A DNA stretch of 64,000 bases from Burkholderia latens (GTDB taxonomy: Bacteria; Pseudomonadota; Gammaproteobacteria; Burkholderiales; Burkholderiaceae), in the NCBI RefSeq assembly GCF_001718795.1, contig NZ_CP013435.1, positions 1,054,001 to 1,118,000 of the forward strand, in the 5' to 3' direction. A program made the translations under genes and the position numbers. Within the stretch, counting starts at the first letter, position 1. Every line of letters begins with the position of its first letter. The notes beneath the pieces are model-generated. The model was not told where the DNA came from. It saw only the letters and a list, made by a program, of their open reading frames with translations, and made no database searches. This document shows positions 19,637 through 29,406 of this stretch, in pieces.

Positions 19637-20279
19637 GATGTTCGATATGTTCGTGCAGTCGTTCTGGGAGACGCTGATCATGGTCGGCATCTCGGGGGCG
19701 GTCGGTGCGCTCGTCGGGCTGCCGCTCGGCGTGCTGCTGTATCTGACCGACCGCCAGGGCGTGCTGCAGAACCTCGGCGTGAATCGTGTGCTCGGCGGCA
19801 TCGTGAACGCGGTGCGTTCGACGCCGTTCATCATCCTGCTGGTCGCGGTCATTCCGTTTACGCGGCTCGTTACCGGCTCGTCGATCGGCACGGCCGCGGC
19901 GGTCGTGCCGCTCACGCTCGCGGCCGCGCCGTTCATCGCGCGCCTGGTCGAGACGGCGCTGCGCGAGGTAGACCGCGGGCTGATCGAAGCCGCGCAGTCG
20001 ATGGGCGCGACGACGTCGCAGATCGTATTCAAGGTGCTGCTGCCCGAGTCGCTGCCCGGCATCGTCGCCGGCCTGACGATCACGTTCGTGTCGCTCGTCG
20101 GCTATTCGGCGATGGCCGGTGCGATCGGCGGCGGCGGGCTCGGCGATCTCGGGATCCGCTACGGGTACCAGCGCTATCTGCCTGAAGTGATGTGGACGGT
20201 CGTCGCGATCCTGATCGTGTTCGTGCAGATCGTGCAATCGTTCGGCGACTGGCTGGTGCGCCGGCTCAGCCACAAGTAA
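19626..20279 (+). CDS. metI: Methionine ABC transporter permease
   Basis: Inner-membrane subunit of the importer, 217 residues with about five transmembrane helices. The coupling motif for MetN is in [20 protein letters not shown] (EAA loop). The start ATG lies within the last codons of metN in another frame, which suggests translational coupling. metQ follows after 30 bp. Confidence 0.95.
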   Translation: MLSEMFDMFVQSFWETLIMVGISGAVGALVGLPLGVLLYLTDRQGVLQNLGVNRVLGGIVNAVRSTPFIILLVAVIPFTRLVTGSSIGTAAAVVPLTLAAAPFIARLVETALREVDRGLIEAAQSMGATTSQIVFKVLLPESLPGIVAGLTITFVSLVGYSAMAGAIGGGGLGDLGIRYGYQRYLPEVMWTVVAILIVFVQIVQSFGDWLVRRLSHK

Positions 20280-20309
20280 AAACGGCCTTCATTCGGTTCG
20301 GGGAAGACG

Positions 20310-21104
20310 ATGCAACGACGTTTCATGCTGAAATTCGCGGCTGCACTGGGCGCAGCCGCACTGTTCGCGAGCGCGCACGCGCACGCCGAAACCATCAAGG
20401 TGGGTGTGACGGGTGGCCCGCACGCGCAGATCATGGACGTGGTGAAGAAGGTCGCCGCACAGAGCGGCCTCGACATTCGCGTCGTCGAATTCTCGGATTA
20501 CGTGCAGCCAAACGCTGCGCTCGCGTCGGGCGATCTCGACGCGAACAGCTACCAGCACGATCCGTATCTGCAGGCGCAGGTAAAGGATCGCGGCTACAAG
20601 CTGATCAAGGTGGCCGACACCGTCACGTTCCCGATGGGCATTTATTCGAAGCGCGTGAAGTCGCTCGCGGAGTTGAAGCCGGGCGCGCGCGTCGCCGTGC
20701 CGAACGATCCGACCAATGGCGGCCGCGCGCTGTTGTTGCTGCAGAAGCAGGGGCTGCTGAAGCTGCGTGCGGACGCGGGCCTCAAGGCGACGCCGCTCGA
20801 CGTCGTCGACAATCCGCGCAAGCTGAAGATCGTCGAACTCGATGCGGCGCAGATCCCGCGTTCGCTCGGCGACGTCGACGCGGCGGCGATCAATACCAAT
20901 TACGCGATGGAAGCGGGGTTGAAACCGAAGCAGGACGCGATTGCGATCGAGGGCCCGAGCGGCCCGTACGCGAACATTCTCGCAATTCGCGACGCGGACC
21001 GCGGCAAGCCGTGGGTCGCGAAACTGATCGCGGCCTACCATTCCGCGCAAGTGAAGCAGTTCATCGAACAGAAATTCGGCGGCGCGGTCATCGCCGCGTG
21101 GTAA
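20310..21104 (+). CDS. metQ: Methionine-binding periplasmic protein
   Basis: Substrate-binding subunit for MetNI, 264 residues, NlpA/MetQ family: TIKVGVTGGPHAQIMDVVKK after the signal peptide, and SYQHDPYLQ, VPNDPTNGGRAL and INTNYAMEAGL ligand-pocket motifs. E. coli MetQ is a lipoprotein, but this signal peptide ends ASAHAHAET with no cysteine, so it is probably a soluble periplasmic protein. A terminator follows at 21154-21182. Confidence 0.93.
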   Translation: MQRRFMLKFAAALGAAALFASAHAHAETIKVGVTGGPHAQIMDVVKKVAAQSGLDIRVVEFSDYVQPNAALASGDLDANSYQHDPYLQAQVKDRGYKLIKVADTVTFPMGIYSKRVKSLAELKPGARVAVPNDPTNGGRALLLLQKQGLLKLRADAGLKATPLDVVDNPRKLKIVELDAAQIPRSLGDVDAAAINTNYAMEAGLKPKQDAIAIEGPSGPYANILAIRDADRGKPWVAKLIAAYHSAQVKQFIEQKFGGAVIAAW

Positions 21105-21153
21105 GCAGCGCAACGTACAGGGCGCGCCCGGCGGCGATTAGAGTCGATGATCG

Positions 21154-21182
21154 AAAACCCGGGCTTTGCGTCCGGGTTTTTT
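21154..21182 (+). terminator. Terminator of the metNIQ operon
   Basis: GAAAACCCGG-GCTTTGCGT-CCGGGTTTTTTC: stem with A tract before and T tract after. Confidence 0.85.
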
Positions 21183-21191
21183 CTCTTTTAA

Positions 21192-21213
21192 AATAGAACG
21201 ACCGTTCGCTATT
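21192..21213 (+). promoter_or_regulatory. Candidate TetR-type operator upstream of etfBA
   Basis: GAACG-AC-CGTTC (21196-21207) is a perfect 5-bp inverted repeat, flanked by AATAG and CTATT. Sites of the form GAACG-N2-CGTTC are typical of TetR-family repressors, including those of fatty acid breakdown in beta-proteobacteria; a link to etfBA, 130 bp downstream, is inference. Confidence 0.45.
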
Positions 21214-21337
21214 ACCGGCGCGCCATCGAGGAGCGCTATCCTCGGTAGCCATGAGGGATGGGTCCGCTTGGCCGCGCAGTCACAAGGCCTCGCTATAGAA
21301 TGGCCTCTGGTCGTATTCGTAACTTTGGAGCGTGTGC

Positions 21338-22087
21338 ATGAAAATCCTGGTGCCAGTGAAAAGAGTGGTCGATTACAACGTGAAGGTCCGCGTGAAGTCG
21401 GACAACACGGGCGTCGACATCGCGAACGTGAAGATGTCGATGAACCCGTTCGACGAAATCGCCGTTGAAGAAGCCGTGCGCCTGAAGGAAGCCGGCGTCG
21501 CGACCGAAGTGATCGCGGTGTCGGTAGGCGTCACGCAGGCGCAGGAAACGCTGCGCACGGCGCTGGCAATCGGCGCGGATCGCGCGATCCTCGTCGAGTC
21601 GAACGACAGCGTCGAGCCGCTGGCCGTCGCGAAGATCCTGAAGGCGCTGGTCGACAAGGAGCAGCCGCAACTGGTGATCCTCGGCAAGCAGGCGATCGAC
21701 GACGATTCGAACCAGACGGGCCAGATGCTCGCGGCGCTCGCAGGCCTGCCGCAAGCGACGTTCGCGTCGAAGGTGACGATCGCCGACGGCAAGGCAACGG
21801 TTGCACGCGAAGTCGACGGTGGCGCGGAAACGCTGTCGCTGACGCTGCCGGCAGTCGTGACGACCGACCTGCGCCTGAACGAGCCGCGCTACGTGACGCT
21901 GCCGAACATCATGAAGGCGAAGAAGAAGCCGCTGGAAACGGTGAAGCCGGAAGACCTCGGCGTGGACGTCGCGCCGCGTCTGAAGACGCTGAAGGTGGTC
22001 GAGCCGCCGAAGCGCGCGGCCGGAGTGAAGGTGCCGGACGTGAAGACGCTGGTCGAGAAGCTGAAGACCGAAGCCAAGGTGCTGTGA
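21338..22087 (+). CDS. etfB: Electron transfer flavoprotein beta subunit
   Basis: Binds AMP and, with EtfA, carries electrons from acyl-CoA dehydrogenases to ETF:ubiquinone oxidoreductase. The 249-residue protein starts [20 protein letters not shown] and has the family loop [18 protein letters not shown]. The ATG at 21338 is chosen over a GTG six bases earlier because GGAG stands at suitable distance and homology starts with MKILV. It is 16 bp before etfA. Confidence 0.96.
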   Translation: MKILVPVKRVVDYNVKVRVKSDNTGVDIANVKMSMNPFDEIAVEEAVRLKEAGVATEVIAVSVGVTQAQETLRTALAIGADRAILVESNDSVEPLAVAKILKALVDKEQPQLVILGKQAIDDDSNQTGQMLAALAGLPQATFASKVTIADGKATVAREVDGGAETLSLTLPAVVTTDLRLNEPRYVTLPNIMKAKKKPLETVKPEDLGVDVAPRLKTLKVVEPPKRAAGVKVPDVKTLVEKLKTEAKVL

Positions 22088-22103
22088 GAGGGAGCGGAAA
22101 GAA

Positions 22104-23039
22104 ATGACGATTCTGGTGATTGCAGAACACGACAACGCGTCGATCAAGGCCGCGACGCTGAACACGGTCGCAGCGGCAACGAAGATCGGTGGTGACATCC
22201 ACGTGCTGGTCGCTGGCCACAACGCGCAAGCAGCGGCCGATGCGGCAGCGAAGATCGCAGGCGTGTCGAAGGTGCTGCTGGCCGACGCGCCGCAACTGGC
22301 CGAAGGCCTCGCGGAAAACGTCGAGGCGACCGCGCTGAACATCGCGAAGGACTACTCGCACATCCTCGCGCCGGCAACGGCCTACGGCAAGAACGTCGCG
22401 CCGCGCATCGCGGCGAAGCTGGACGTCGCGCAGATCTCGGATATCACGGCGGTCGACAGTGCCGATACGTTCGAGCGCCCGATCTACGCGGGCAACGCGA
22501 TCGCGACGGTGCAGTCCAGCGACCCGATCAAGGTCATCACGGTGCGCGCAACGGGCTTCGATCCGGTTGCGGCGGAAGGCGGCAGCGCGTCGGTCGAGAA
22601 GATCGAAGCGGCGGCCGATGCAGGCAAGTCGCAGTTCGTCAGCCGTGAAGTGACGAAGCTCGACCGTCCGGAGCTGACCAGCGCGAGCATCATCGTGTCG
22701 GGCGGCCGCGGTCTGGGTAGCGGCGAGAACTACACGAAGGTGCTGGAGCCGCTGGCGGACAAGCTGTCGGCAGCGCTCGGCGCATCGCGTGCGGCAGTCG
22801 ATGCCGGTTACGTGCCGAACGACTACCAGGTCGGCCAGACCGGCAAGATCGTCGCACCGCAGCTGTACATCGCGGTCGGCATCTCGGGCGCGATCCAGCA
22901 CTTGGCCGGCATGAAGGATTCGAAGGTGATCGTCGCGATCAACAAGGATCCGGAGGCGCCGATCTTCAGCGTGGCCGATTACGGTCTCGTCGGCGATCTG
23001 TTCTCGCTCGTGCCGGAACTCGTGAACGAACTCGGCTGA
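22104..23039 (+). CDS. etfA: Electron transfer flavoprotein alpha subunit
   Basis: FAD-binding partner of EtfB. The 311-residue protein starts [20 protein letters not shown] and has the C-terminal FAD domain with [34 protein letters not shown] (over about 22 residues, family signature) and [13 protein letters not shown] strong terminator follows, so etfB and etfA form a two-gene unit. Confidence 0.96.
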   Translation: MTILVIAEHDNASIKAATLNTVAAATKIGGDIHVLVAGHNAQAAADAAAKIAGVSKVLLADAPQLAEGLAENVEATALNIAKDYSHILAPATAYGKNVAPRIAAKLDVAQISDITAVDSADTFERPIYAGNAIATVQSSDPIKVITVRATGFDPVAAEGGSASVEKIEAAADAGKSQFVSREVTKLDRPELTSASIIVSGGRGLGSGENYTKVLEPLADKLSAALGASRAAVDAGYVPNDYQVGQTGKIVAPQLYIAVGISGAIQHLAGMKDSKVIVAINKDPEAPIFSVADYGLVGDLFSLVPELVNELG

Positions 23040-23077
23040 TATCGCGTGACGTCGACGCGCTAGGCGTACGGCACGAC

Positions 23078-23104
23078 AAGGGGCGCGATGAGCGCCCCTT
23101 TTTT
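23078..23104 (+). terminator. Terminator of etfBA
   Basis: AAGGGGCGC-GATGA-GCGCCCCTT followed by a run of T. Confidence 0.9.
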
Positions 23105-23293
23105 GTTGGGTCGTCGCCGAAGCGGGGCGGATGACCTTCGTCACAGACGGTCTGCGATCGCACCGTGTCGCGCGGCTCGCATCGCAGCGGCAGGACGGGA
23201 GCCGACGACGTCGATTCGCCCGGCGGGCGACGAGCGCACGTGGAAGCCAGTCTCGGACCCCATCGACACTCGCAGCCGCGCTCTCCGAAACAA

Positions 23294-23317
23294 CAAAGGC
23301 GCCGTCCGGCGCCTTTG
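23294..23317 (-). terminator. Terminator of dadA
   Basis: CAAAGGCGCCG and CGGCGCCTTTG are perfect 11-bp complements. Read on the minus strand a TTGTTTC tail follows, fitting the end of dadA, 27 bp upstream on that strand. Confidence 0.75.
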
Positions 23318-23343
23318 TCGTCGATGCAGCGGCTCGCTCCGAT

Positions 23344-24630
23344 TTACGCGTATGCCGGGCGCGTCTGGCCGGCCACGTCCTTCAGATAGCGATGGACCGA
23401 CAGGTCATCGGCCTGGATCGCCGGCTTCTTGCCCGAGATCAGGTCGGCGAGCAACTGCCCCGACCCGCACGACATCGTCCAGCCGAGCGTGCCGTGGCCG
23501 GTGTTCAGGAACAGGTTCGACACCGGCGTGCGGCCGACGATCGGCGTGCCATCCGGGGTCATCGGGCGCAGGCCCGTCCAGAACGTCGCCTTCGACGTGT
23601 CGCCGCCGCCCGGGAACAGGTCGTTCACGCACATTTCGAGCGTTTCGCGCCGCGCCGCGCGCAGGTTCTTGTCGAAGCCGACGATTTCGGCCATCCCGCC
23701 GACACGGATGCGCTGGTCGAAACGCGTGATCGCGATCTTGTACGTTTCGTCGAGCACCGTCGACACGGGTGCGGCCGCCTCGTTCACGATCGGCGCAGTG
23801 ATCGAATACCCCTTCAGCGGATACACGGGAATCTTCATCAGGTTCGCGATGAAGTTCGTCGAGTACGAACCCAGCGCGACGACGTACGCATCCGCGCGCA
23901 CCGTCTCGCTGCCGCACTGCACGCCGGCGATCTTGCCGCCGGCGATCGCGAGCGCATCGATCGGCGTGTTGTAGCGGAACTTCACGCCGAGCGATTCGGC
24001 AAGCGCCGCAAGGCGCGTCGTGAAGAGCTGGCAGTCGCCGGTTTCATCGCCCGGCAGGCGCAGGCCGCCCGTCAGCTTGTGCGATACGGCGGCGAGCGCC
24101 GGTTCGGCATTCTTGAGCTCTGCCGGCGACAGCAGTTCGAACGGCACGTTCGCTTCCTGCAGCACGGCGATGTCTTTTGCCGCACCGTCGAGCTGCTGCT
24201 GCGTGCGGAACAGCTGCAGCGTGCCGCCCGTACGGCCTTCGTACTGGATGCCGGTGTCGGCGCGCAGCGCCTGCAGGCAGTCGCGGCTGTATTCGGCGAG
24301 GCGCACCATGCGGCCCTTGTTGACCGCATAGCGCTCGGCCGTGCAGTTGCGCAGCATTTGCCACATCCACTGGAGCTGGAAGCGCGTGCCGTCGAGCCGG
24401 ATCGCAAGCGGCGCGTGCTTTTCGAACATCCACTTGACGGCCTTCAACGGCACGCCGGGCGCGGCCCACGGCGCAGCATAGCCGGGCGAGATCTGGCCCG
24501 CGTTCGCAAAGCTCGTCTCGAGCGCCGGGCCGGCTTCCCGGTCGATCACCGTGACTTCATGACCGGCCCGCGCGAGGTAATACGCGCTTGCCACGCCCAC
24601 CACACCGCTGCCCAGAATGACGACTCGCAT
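23344..24630 (-). CDS. dadA: D-amino acid dehydrogenase
   Basis: Flavoenzyme that oxidises D-alanine and other D-amino acids to 2-oxo acids, giving electrons to the membrane quinone pool. The 428-residue protein opens with the FAD motif [20 protein letters not shown] and has the family's ending [20 protein letters not shown]. Its regulator-like Lrp family gene is divergently placed 145 bp away, as with dadR in Pseudomonas. The usual catabolic alanine racemase gene dadX is not adjacent. Confidence 0.93.
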   Translation of the reverse strand: MRVVILGSGVVGVASAYYLARAGHEVTVIDREAGPALETSFANAGQISPGYAAPWAAPGVPLKAVKWMFEKHAPLAIRLDGTRFQLQWMWQMLRNCTAERYAVNKGRMVRLAEYSRDCLQALRADTGIQYEGRTGGTLQLFRTQQQLDGAAKDIAVLQEANVPFELLSPAELKNAEPALAAVSHKLTGGLRLPGDETGDCQLFTTRLAALAESLGVKFRYNTPIDALAIAGGKIAGVQCGSETVRADAYVVALGSYSTNFIANLMKIPVYPLKGYSITAPIVNEAAAPVSTVLDETYKIAITRFDQRIRVGGMAEIVGFDKNLRAARRETLEMCVNDLFPGGGDTSKATFWTGLRPMTPDGTPIVGRTPVSNLFLNTGHGTLGWTMSCGSGQLLADLISGKKPAIQADDLSVHRYLKDVAGQTRPAYA

Positions 24631-24775
24631 AGCTGCTCCAGATCGAAGAAATCAGGTCGAGGCCGGGCGCACCTGCGGCTCCGTGTAACCTCTAGCTGAT
24701 CTAGTTTTTTGCGCTATGTTATTGTCGAATGTGCAGGTTTTGTTATCGTATTTTTCAGGTTTTCAGCATAAAGAA

Positions 24776-25264
24776 ATGAGAACGCAACGCCAGCCAGTAC
24801 GCTCGCTCGACAAGCTCGACCGGCGCATCCTCAAACTGCTGCAGGACGACGGCCGGATGGCGATGAAGGACCTCGCGGAACAGGTCGGGCTTACCGTTAC
24901 ACCGTGCATCGAGCGGGTGCGGCGCATGGAGCGCGACGGCGTCATCACCGGCTACCACGCGCGCGTGGATCCGGCGCAGCTCGGCGCGGCGCTGCTGGTA
25001 TTCGTCGAGATCACGCTCGGCCACAAGGGCGGCAACATGTTCGAGCAGTTCCGCCGTGAAGTGATGAAGATCGACGAGGTGCTCGAATGCCATCTCGTCT
25101 CCGGCGATTTCGACTACCTGATCAAGGCACGGATCGGCGAAATGGCGGACTATCGCAAGCTGCTCGGCGACATCCTGCTGCAACTGCCCGGTGCGGTGCA
25201 GTCCAAGAGCTACGTCGTGATGGAGGAAATCAAGGAGACGCTGACGATTTCGGTCGGCGAATGA
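24776..25264 (+). CDS. Lrp/AsnC family transcriptional regulator
   Basis: A 162-residue regulator with an N-terminal winged helix-turn-helix (about 10-60: LDKLDRRILKLLQDDGRMAM) and a C-terminal RAM ligand domain with the LVSGDFDYLIKARI motif. The frame is open 20 codons further back, but AGAAATGAGAACG at 24773 fits the usual Lrp start. Its divergent position suggests that it activates dadA in response to alanine or leucine. It resembles global Lrp as much as DadR, so the precise role is open. Confidence 0.92.
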   Translation: MRTQRQPVRSLDKLDRRILKLLQDDGRMAMKDLAEQVGLTVTPCIERVRRMERDGVITGYHARVDPAQLGAALLVFVEITLGHKGGNMFEQFRREVMKIDEVLECHLVSGDFDYLIKARIGEMADYRKLLGDILLQLPGAVQSKSYVVMEEIKETLTISVGE

Positions 25265-25315
25265 CCACTGCCTCGGCCCGTTGCCTGGCCGCGTGTCGAA
25301 CCCTTTATCTCGCCC

Positions 25316-25344
25316 TTGGCACACTGCACCCAATACTGTATAAA
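25316..25344 (+). promoter_or_regulatory. Promoter of the radical SAM gene
   Basis: TTGGCA (25316-25321) and TATAAA (25339-25344) with a 17-bp spacer: a strong sigma-70 promoter. The LexA-type palindrome covers the spacer and -10. Confidence 0.75.
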
Positions 25345-25363
25345 TGTACAGTATTGGGTGCAG
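25324..25363 (+). promoter_or_regulatory. LexA (SOS) box inside a 40-bp perfect palindrome
   Basis: The core TACTGTATAAATGTACAGTA matches the CTGT-N8-ACAG LexA box used in beta- and gamma-proteobacteria. The symmetry continues out to 17-bp perfect arms (25324-25340 and 25347-25363) around TAAATG. It overlaps the -10 element of the promoter, which is the classical repressor position. Confidence 0.85.
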
Positions 25364-25379
25364 GCGAACGGGTGAGCGC

Positions 25380-26546
25380 ATGGACGATCTGTCCGACAAC
25401 GAATTTCCGATAGCGCCGCCCGTGCCCCGCAAGGGGCGCGGTGCGGTCGACAATCTGCAGGGGCGCTATGAAACGGCGCTGCGCGAAGCGGTGGACGACG
25501 GCTGGACGCACGAATCGGACGATACCGATCTGCCCGCCCCGCTGCGCACGCAGGTATTCGAGGAGCGCGCGAAAAGCATCCTCACGCACAACCAGTCGCC
25601 CGACATTCCGTTCAGCGTGTCGCTGAATCCGTATCGCGGTTGCGAGCACGGCTGCATCTACTGCTTTGCGCGTCCGACGCACAGCTATCTCGGCCTGTCT
25701 CCCGGTCTGGATTTCGAGAGCCGGATCTATGCGAAGGTCAACGCGGCCGAGCTGCTCGAGCGGGAGATTTCGCGCAAGCGTTACGTGCCGGAGCCGATCG
25801 CGCTCGGCGTCAACACCGACGCATACCAGCCGGTCGAGCGCGATCTGCGCATCACGCGCAGCGTGATCCAGGTCATGCACGATCACGAACTGCCGTTTGC
25901 CGCCATCACCAAATCTTCGCTGATCGAGCGCGATCTCGATTTGCTTGCGCCGATGGCCGAGCGCGGGCAGGTGATGGCGGCCGTCACGATCACCACACTC
26001 GACGCCGATCTCGCGCGCACGCTCGAGCCGCGTGCGGCGACGCCCGCACGCCGGCTGCGGACGATCCGCGCGCTGCGCGACGCGGGCGTGCCGGTCGGCG
26101 TCAGCATTGCGCCGATGATCCCGTTCGTCACCGAGCCGGACATGGAGCGTGTGCTGGAGGCGTGCGCGGAAGCCGGTGCGACGCACGCGAGCTATATCGT
26201 CCTGCGACTGCCGTGGGAAGTCGCGCCGCTGTTCAAGAACTGGCTCGCCGCGCATTTTCCCGATCGCGCGGAGCGCGTGATGAATCGTGTGCGCGACATG
26301 CGCGGCGGGAAGGATTACGACTCGGATTTCTCGAAACGGATGAAGGGCGAGGGGATCTGGGCCGACCTGTTGCGGCAGCGTTTCCGTCAGGCCGTCAAGC
26401 GGCTCGGGTTGAACGAGCGCAGGAACGGCATTCTGGATATGTCGCGGTTTCGCAGCGCGCCGGCGGTCCCTGAGGCAGCACGGCGCACGGTAGCGGGCTC
26501 AACGGGTGCGAAGTCGCGCGACGACATGCAGTTGAGTCTGTTCTGA
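25380..26546 (+). CDS. PA0069-family radical SAM protein, LexA-controlled
   Basis: A 388-residue iron-sulfur protein. The radical SAM cluster motif is C-x3-C-x2-C in YRGCEHGCIYCFARPTHSY, with PYRG before it, and LGVNTDAYQPVER and ITKSSLIERDLDLL later in the barrel. These features match the family related to spore photoproduct lyase and Rv2578c. The promoter lies under a LexA box, which suggests a role in DNA damage response; the homologue in Pseudomonas aeruginosa is also in the SOS group as I recall. The reaction catalysed is not known. Confidence 0.9.
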   Translation: MDDLSDNEFPIAPPVPRKGRGAVDNLQGRYETALREAVDDGWTHESDDTDLPAPLRTQVFEERAKSILTHNQSPDIPFSVSLNPYRGCEHGCIYCFARPTHSYLGLSPGLDFESRIYAKVNAAELLEREISRKRYVPEPIALGVNTDAYQPVERDLRITRSVIQVMHDHELPFAAITKSSLIERDLDLLAPMAERGQVMAAVTITTLDADLARTLEPRAATPARRLRTIRALRDAGVPVGVSIAPMIPFVTEPDMERVLEACAEAGATHASYIVLRLPWEVAPLFKNWLAAHFPDRAERVMNRVRDMRGGKDYDSDFSKRMKGEGIWADLLRQRFRQAVKRLGLNERRNGILDMSRFRSAPAVPEAARRTVAGSTGAKSRDDMQLSLF

Positions 26547-26561
26547 TCGGCGCGGCTGCGC

Positions 26562-27029
26562 TTACTGCGAAATCTGCTTCGCCGCTTCGACTTGCGATTC
26601 GAAGTACGTCTGGAACGACAGCGCGAGCGCGGTCATCAGCAAGAACGCGCCGATCAACAGCGAGAAGATTACGATGAAGATCACCGTCCAGCCAGAGCGG
26701 CTCTGCTTGCCCGTGTCGGCATTGAATTGCGCATCCCATTTTTCGTCGGGACGCAGCCCGTAGACGAGCGCAGCGAGGAACGCGGCCAGCAGCGAGATCG
26801 CGCCGGGCACAGCCAGCCACCAGCCGAGCGTGGCCGTGCGCTGGGTTGCCGCGAGCAGCAGAAAGCCGGGAATTCCGACGATCGTTGCGAGCAGGTGCGC
26901 CCAGCCGTACACGTCGCGAAAGCCGTACAGGTAGAAGCGATGCGCGCCGAGCGAACCGAACAGAAACGCGAGCGCGGCGGTGAGCGTCTTGGAGCGGAAA
27001 CGGCGGGACGATGCGGTGCTGCTGGACAT
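26562..27029 (-). CDS. TM2-domain-like membrane protein
   Basis: A 155-residue inner-membrane protein with four predicted transmembrane helices. The N-terminal half has the TM2-type motif FLFGSLGAHRFYLYGF, which forms two helices joined by a short loop; two more helices follow (LAVPGAISLLAAFLAALVYG and the segment near VIFIVIFSLLIGAFLL). The family has no assigned function in bacteria. It overlaps nothing and is convergent with the radical SAM gene. Confidence 0.8.
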   Translation of the reverse strand: MSSSTASSRRFRSKTLTAALAFLFGSLGAHRFYLYGFRDVYGWAHLLATIVGIPGFLLLAATQRTATLGWWLAVPGAISLLAAFLAALVYGLRPDEKWDAQFNADTGKQSRSGWTVIFIVIFSLLIGAFLLMTALALSFQTYFESQVEAAKQISQ

Positions 27030-27137
27030 GAGTGGCGGCGGATTATCGTTGGCATGGGCGGCGGCGGGCCGGCGCGGGCGCTTGGCCCGGCACGCATTCT
27101 ACGATGCCCGGTCCACGTGGGTCACCCGTCACCTGCG

Positions 27138-28292
27138 TCAAGGTGCCGCATAAGTGACGCGGTAGATCGCCCCGGCGTAGTCGTCGCTGACGAGCAGCGA
27201 GCCGTCCGGCAGTGGCAGTACGTCGGCCGGCCGTCCCCATACAGTGCCGTCAGCGCGCAGCCAGCCCGTGATGAAGGGCGTCTCTCGCGCGTGACTGCCG
27301 TCCGCGGACACGACCGCGCGCATCACGCGGTAGCCGACCTTCGTGCTGCGATTCCACGAACCGTGCTCGGCAATGAAGACGTTGTTCCGATACGACGCCG
27401 GAAACATCGGCCCCGTATAGAACCGCATGCCCAGTGCCGCAACGTGTGCGCCGAGTTTCAGCACCGGCGGCACATAGCGGCGGCACACGTCGGGGCTCCC
27501 GAATTCCGGGTCGGGCCGGTCGCCGCCATGGCAGTAGGGAAAGCCGAAGTCCAGGCCCGCGCGCGGAGCGCGGTTCAGCTTGTCGTCGGGCGCGTCGTCG
27601 CCCATCAGGTCGCGGCCGTTGTCGGTGAACCACAGTTCTCCCGAGTCGGGGTGCCATGCGAAGCCGACGGTATTGCGCACACCGCGGGCGAACACCTCGC
27701 GTCCGCTGCCATCGGCGTTCATGCGGGCGATGATCGCGTAGCGGTCGCGGTCGCGCAGGCACACGTTGCAGGGCGCGCCGACTGGCACGTAAAGCTTGCC
27801 GTCGGGGCCGAACGCGATGAATTTCCAGCCGTGGTGGTGATCGGTCGGAAGCGCGTCCGTTACGACTACCGGGGCGGGCGGTTTCGCGAGCCGGTCGTCG
27901 ACATGGTCGATGCGCAGAATGCGCGACACGGCGGAAATATAGAGCGCGCCATCGCGATAGGCGACGCCGACCGGCATGTCGAGCCCGGCTGCGATCACGT
28001 AGCGGGCTGTGATCCGGCCCTCGTGCATCGCAAGGGCCTGGACGCGGCCTTCGCGCGAGCCGACATACAGGATTCCGCGCGGCGACCATGCCATCTCCCG
28101 GGCCGCCGGCACGGCGTCGGTCAGTACGTCGACGTGGAAACCGGGCGGCACGACGAGCTCGTCCACCGGTGGCGCGGCGCAAGCGGCAGCCGACGCACCG
28201 CAGGCGACAATGGCCGCCAGCACGCCCGCGAGGCGGTGCTGCGCATGACGTGCGCGGGGGGCGCAAAATAGCGGCATGGCGGCGGGAAGCAT
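27138..28292 (-). CDS. PQQ-type sugar/sorbosone dehydrogenase-like protein
   Basis: A 384-residue protein with a signal peptide (about 12-38, ending ACAAPPVDE) and a six-bladed beta-propeller of the glucose/sorbosone dehydrogenase type: [36 protein letters not shown]-like [20 protein letters not shown] and [19 protein letters not shown]. It is predicted to work in the periplasm, oxidising a sugar or aldose with pyrroloquinoline quinone. The start is not certain; a shorter form from [11 protein letters not shown] is also possible. Confidence 0.82.
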
Positions 28293-28356
28293 TGGGGAAC
28301 ACGACGATTGTATGTCCGGCGGACAGCACGTCCGCCGAATTTTTGCGCGTAAGTGT

Positions 28357-28385
28357 TTGTTGTGGCTTTGGTTTCCGGCTATAAT
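28357..28385 (+). promoter_or_regulatory. Promoter of the rpsP operon
   Basis: TTGTTG (28357-28362), a 17-bp spacer and a perfect TATAAT (28380-28385), 46 bp before the rpsP start codon. Confidence 0.7.
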
Positions 28386-28431
28386 CGCATGTTTCAGTAG
28401 TTTCGAACCCGGTTTTCCCGAAGGATTTCAT

Positions 28432-28686
28432 ATGGTTATCATCCGTCTGGCTCGCGGCGGCTCGAAGAAGCGCCCGTTCTACAACATCGTCGCTACCGAT
28501 TCGCGTAACCGTCGTGACGGCCGCTTCATCGAGCGCGTCGGCTTCTACAACCCGGTCGCCACGAAGGGCGAATCGCTGCGTATCGCTCAGGATCGCCTGA
28601 CGTACTGGCAAGGCGTTGGCGCACAACTGTCGCCGACCGTCCAGCGTCTCGTGAAGGAAGCGCAAAAGGCGCAACCGGCTGCCTAA
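28432..28686 (+). CDS. rpsP: 30S ribosomal protein S16
   Basis: Small-subunit assembly protein of 84 residues starting [20 protein letters not shown], with the S16 motif [22 protein letters not shown] stands before the ATG as ribosome site. It is the first gene of the conserved rpsP-rimM-trmD-rplS operon and has a strong promoter. Confidence 0.98.
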
Positions 28687-28728
28687 CATGGCGCGGTGTG
28701 CCGGTCGTGCCGGCTGCAAGGAGCATTG

Positions 28729-29406
28729 ATGTCCGGTCACGATTCCGGTAACGCAAAGCGCGGGCGAGCGTCATTTGGCGCATTCGTCCGCAAGCCGGTC
28801 GGGCGCGACGTTGTCGCGGGCGCCGGTATGGCTGCCGAGCAGGGCAGTCTCGAAGCGGTGCAAGCCTGGCCCGACGATGCTGTCGAGGTCGGGGCGGTAG
28901 TCGACGCCTATGGCCTGAAAGGCTGGGTCAAGGTGGCGACGCATGCCGACGCAGGCCGCGGCGGCGATGCGCTGCTCAACGCGCGCCGCTGGTGGCTGGA
29001 AAAGGGTGGGGAGCGGTTGTCCGCCCGCATCCTGCAGTCGAAGACGCACGGCGACACGGTCGTCGCGCAACCCGCGGGTGTCGGCGACCGCGATGCCGCA
29101 CTCGCTTTGCGCGGCTTTCGCGTGTTCGTGCGCCGGGAGGATTTCCCGGCATTGGCCGCGGACGAATTCTATTGGGTCGACCTGATCGGTCTCGACGTCG
29201 TCAACGAGCAATCGGTGGCGCTTGGGACGGTGAGCGGGATGATCGACAACGGCGTGCATTCGATCATGCGCGTCGAGTATCCGGCAGTCGGCAAGGATGG
29301 CCGGCCGGCCACCAGCGAACGGCTGATCCCGTTCGTCGGCGTCTACGTCAAGACGGTGGATCAGGCGGCGCGTCGCATCGTCGTCGACTGGGAAGCCGAT
29401 TACTAA
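28729..29406 (+). CDS. rimM: 16S rRNA processing / 30S maturation factor
   Basis: Assists late 30S assembly around S19 and the 16S head. The 225-residue protein has an N-terminal RimM domain ([18 protein letters not shown]) and a C-terminal PRC barrel ([15 protein letters not shown]). It carries about 45 extra residues at the N-terminus, rich in basic and small residues, compared with E. coli RimM. AAGGAG precedes the ATG well. The stop overlaps the trmD start by one base. Confidence 0.95.
   Translation: MSGHDSGNAKRGRASFGAFVRKPVGRDVVAGAGMAAEQGSLEAVQAWPDDAVEVGAVVDAYGLKGWVKVATHADAGRGGDALLNARRWWLEKGGERLSARILQSKTHGDTVVAQPAGVGDRDAALALRGFRVFVRREDFPALAADEFYWVDLIGLDVVNEQSVALGTVSGMIDNGVHSIMRVEYPAVGKDGRPATSERLIPFVGVYVKTVDQAARRIVVDWEADY

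Larger units (their letters stand above)
23040..23343. other. Gap between etfA and dadA
   Basis: About 300 bp between convergent genes. It holds the etfA terminator (23078-23104) and the dadA terminator (23294-23317). Between them I see no convincing gene or repeat. Confidence 0.6.
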
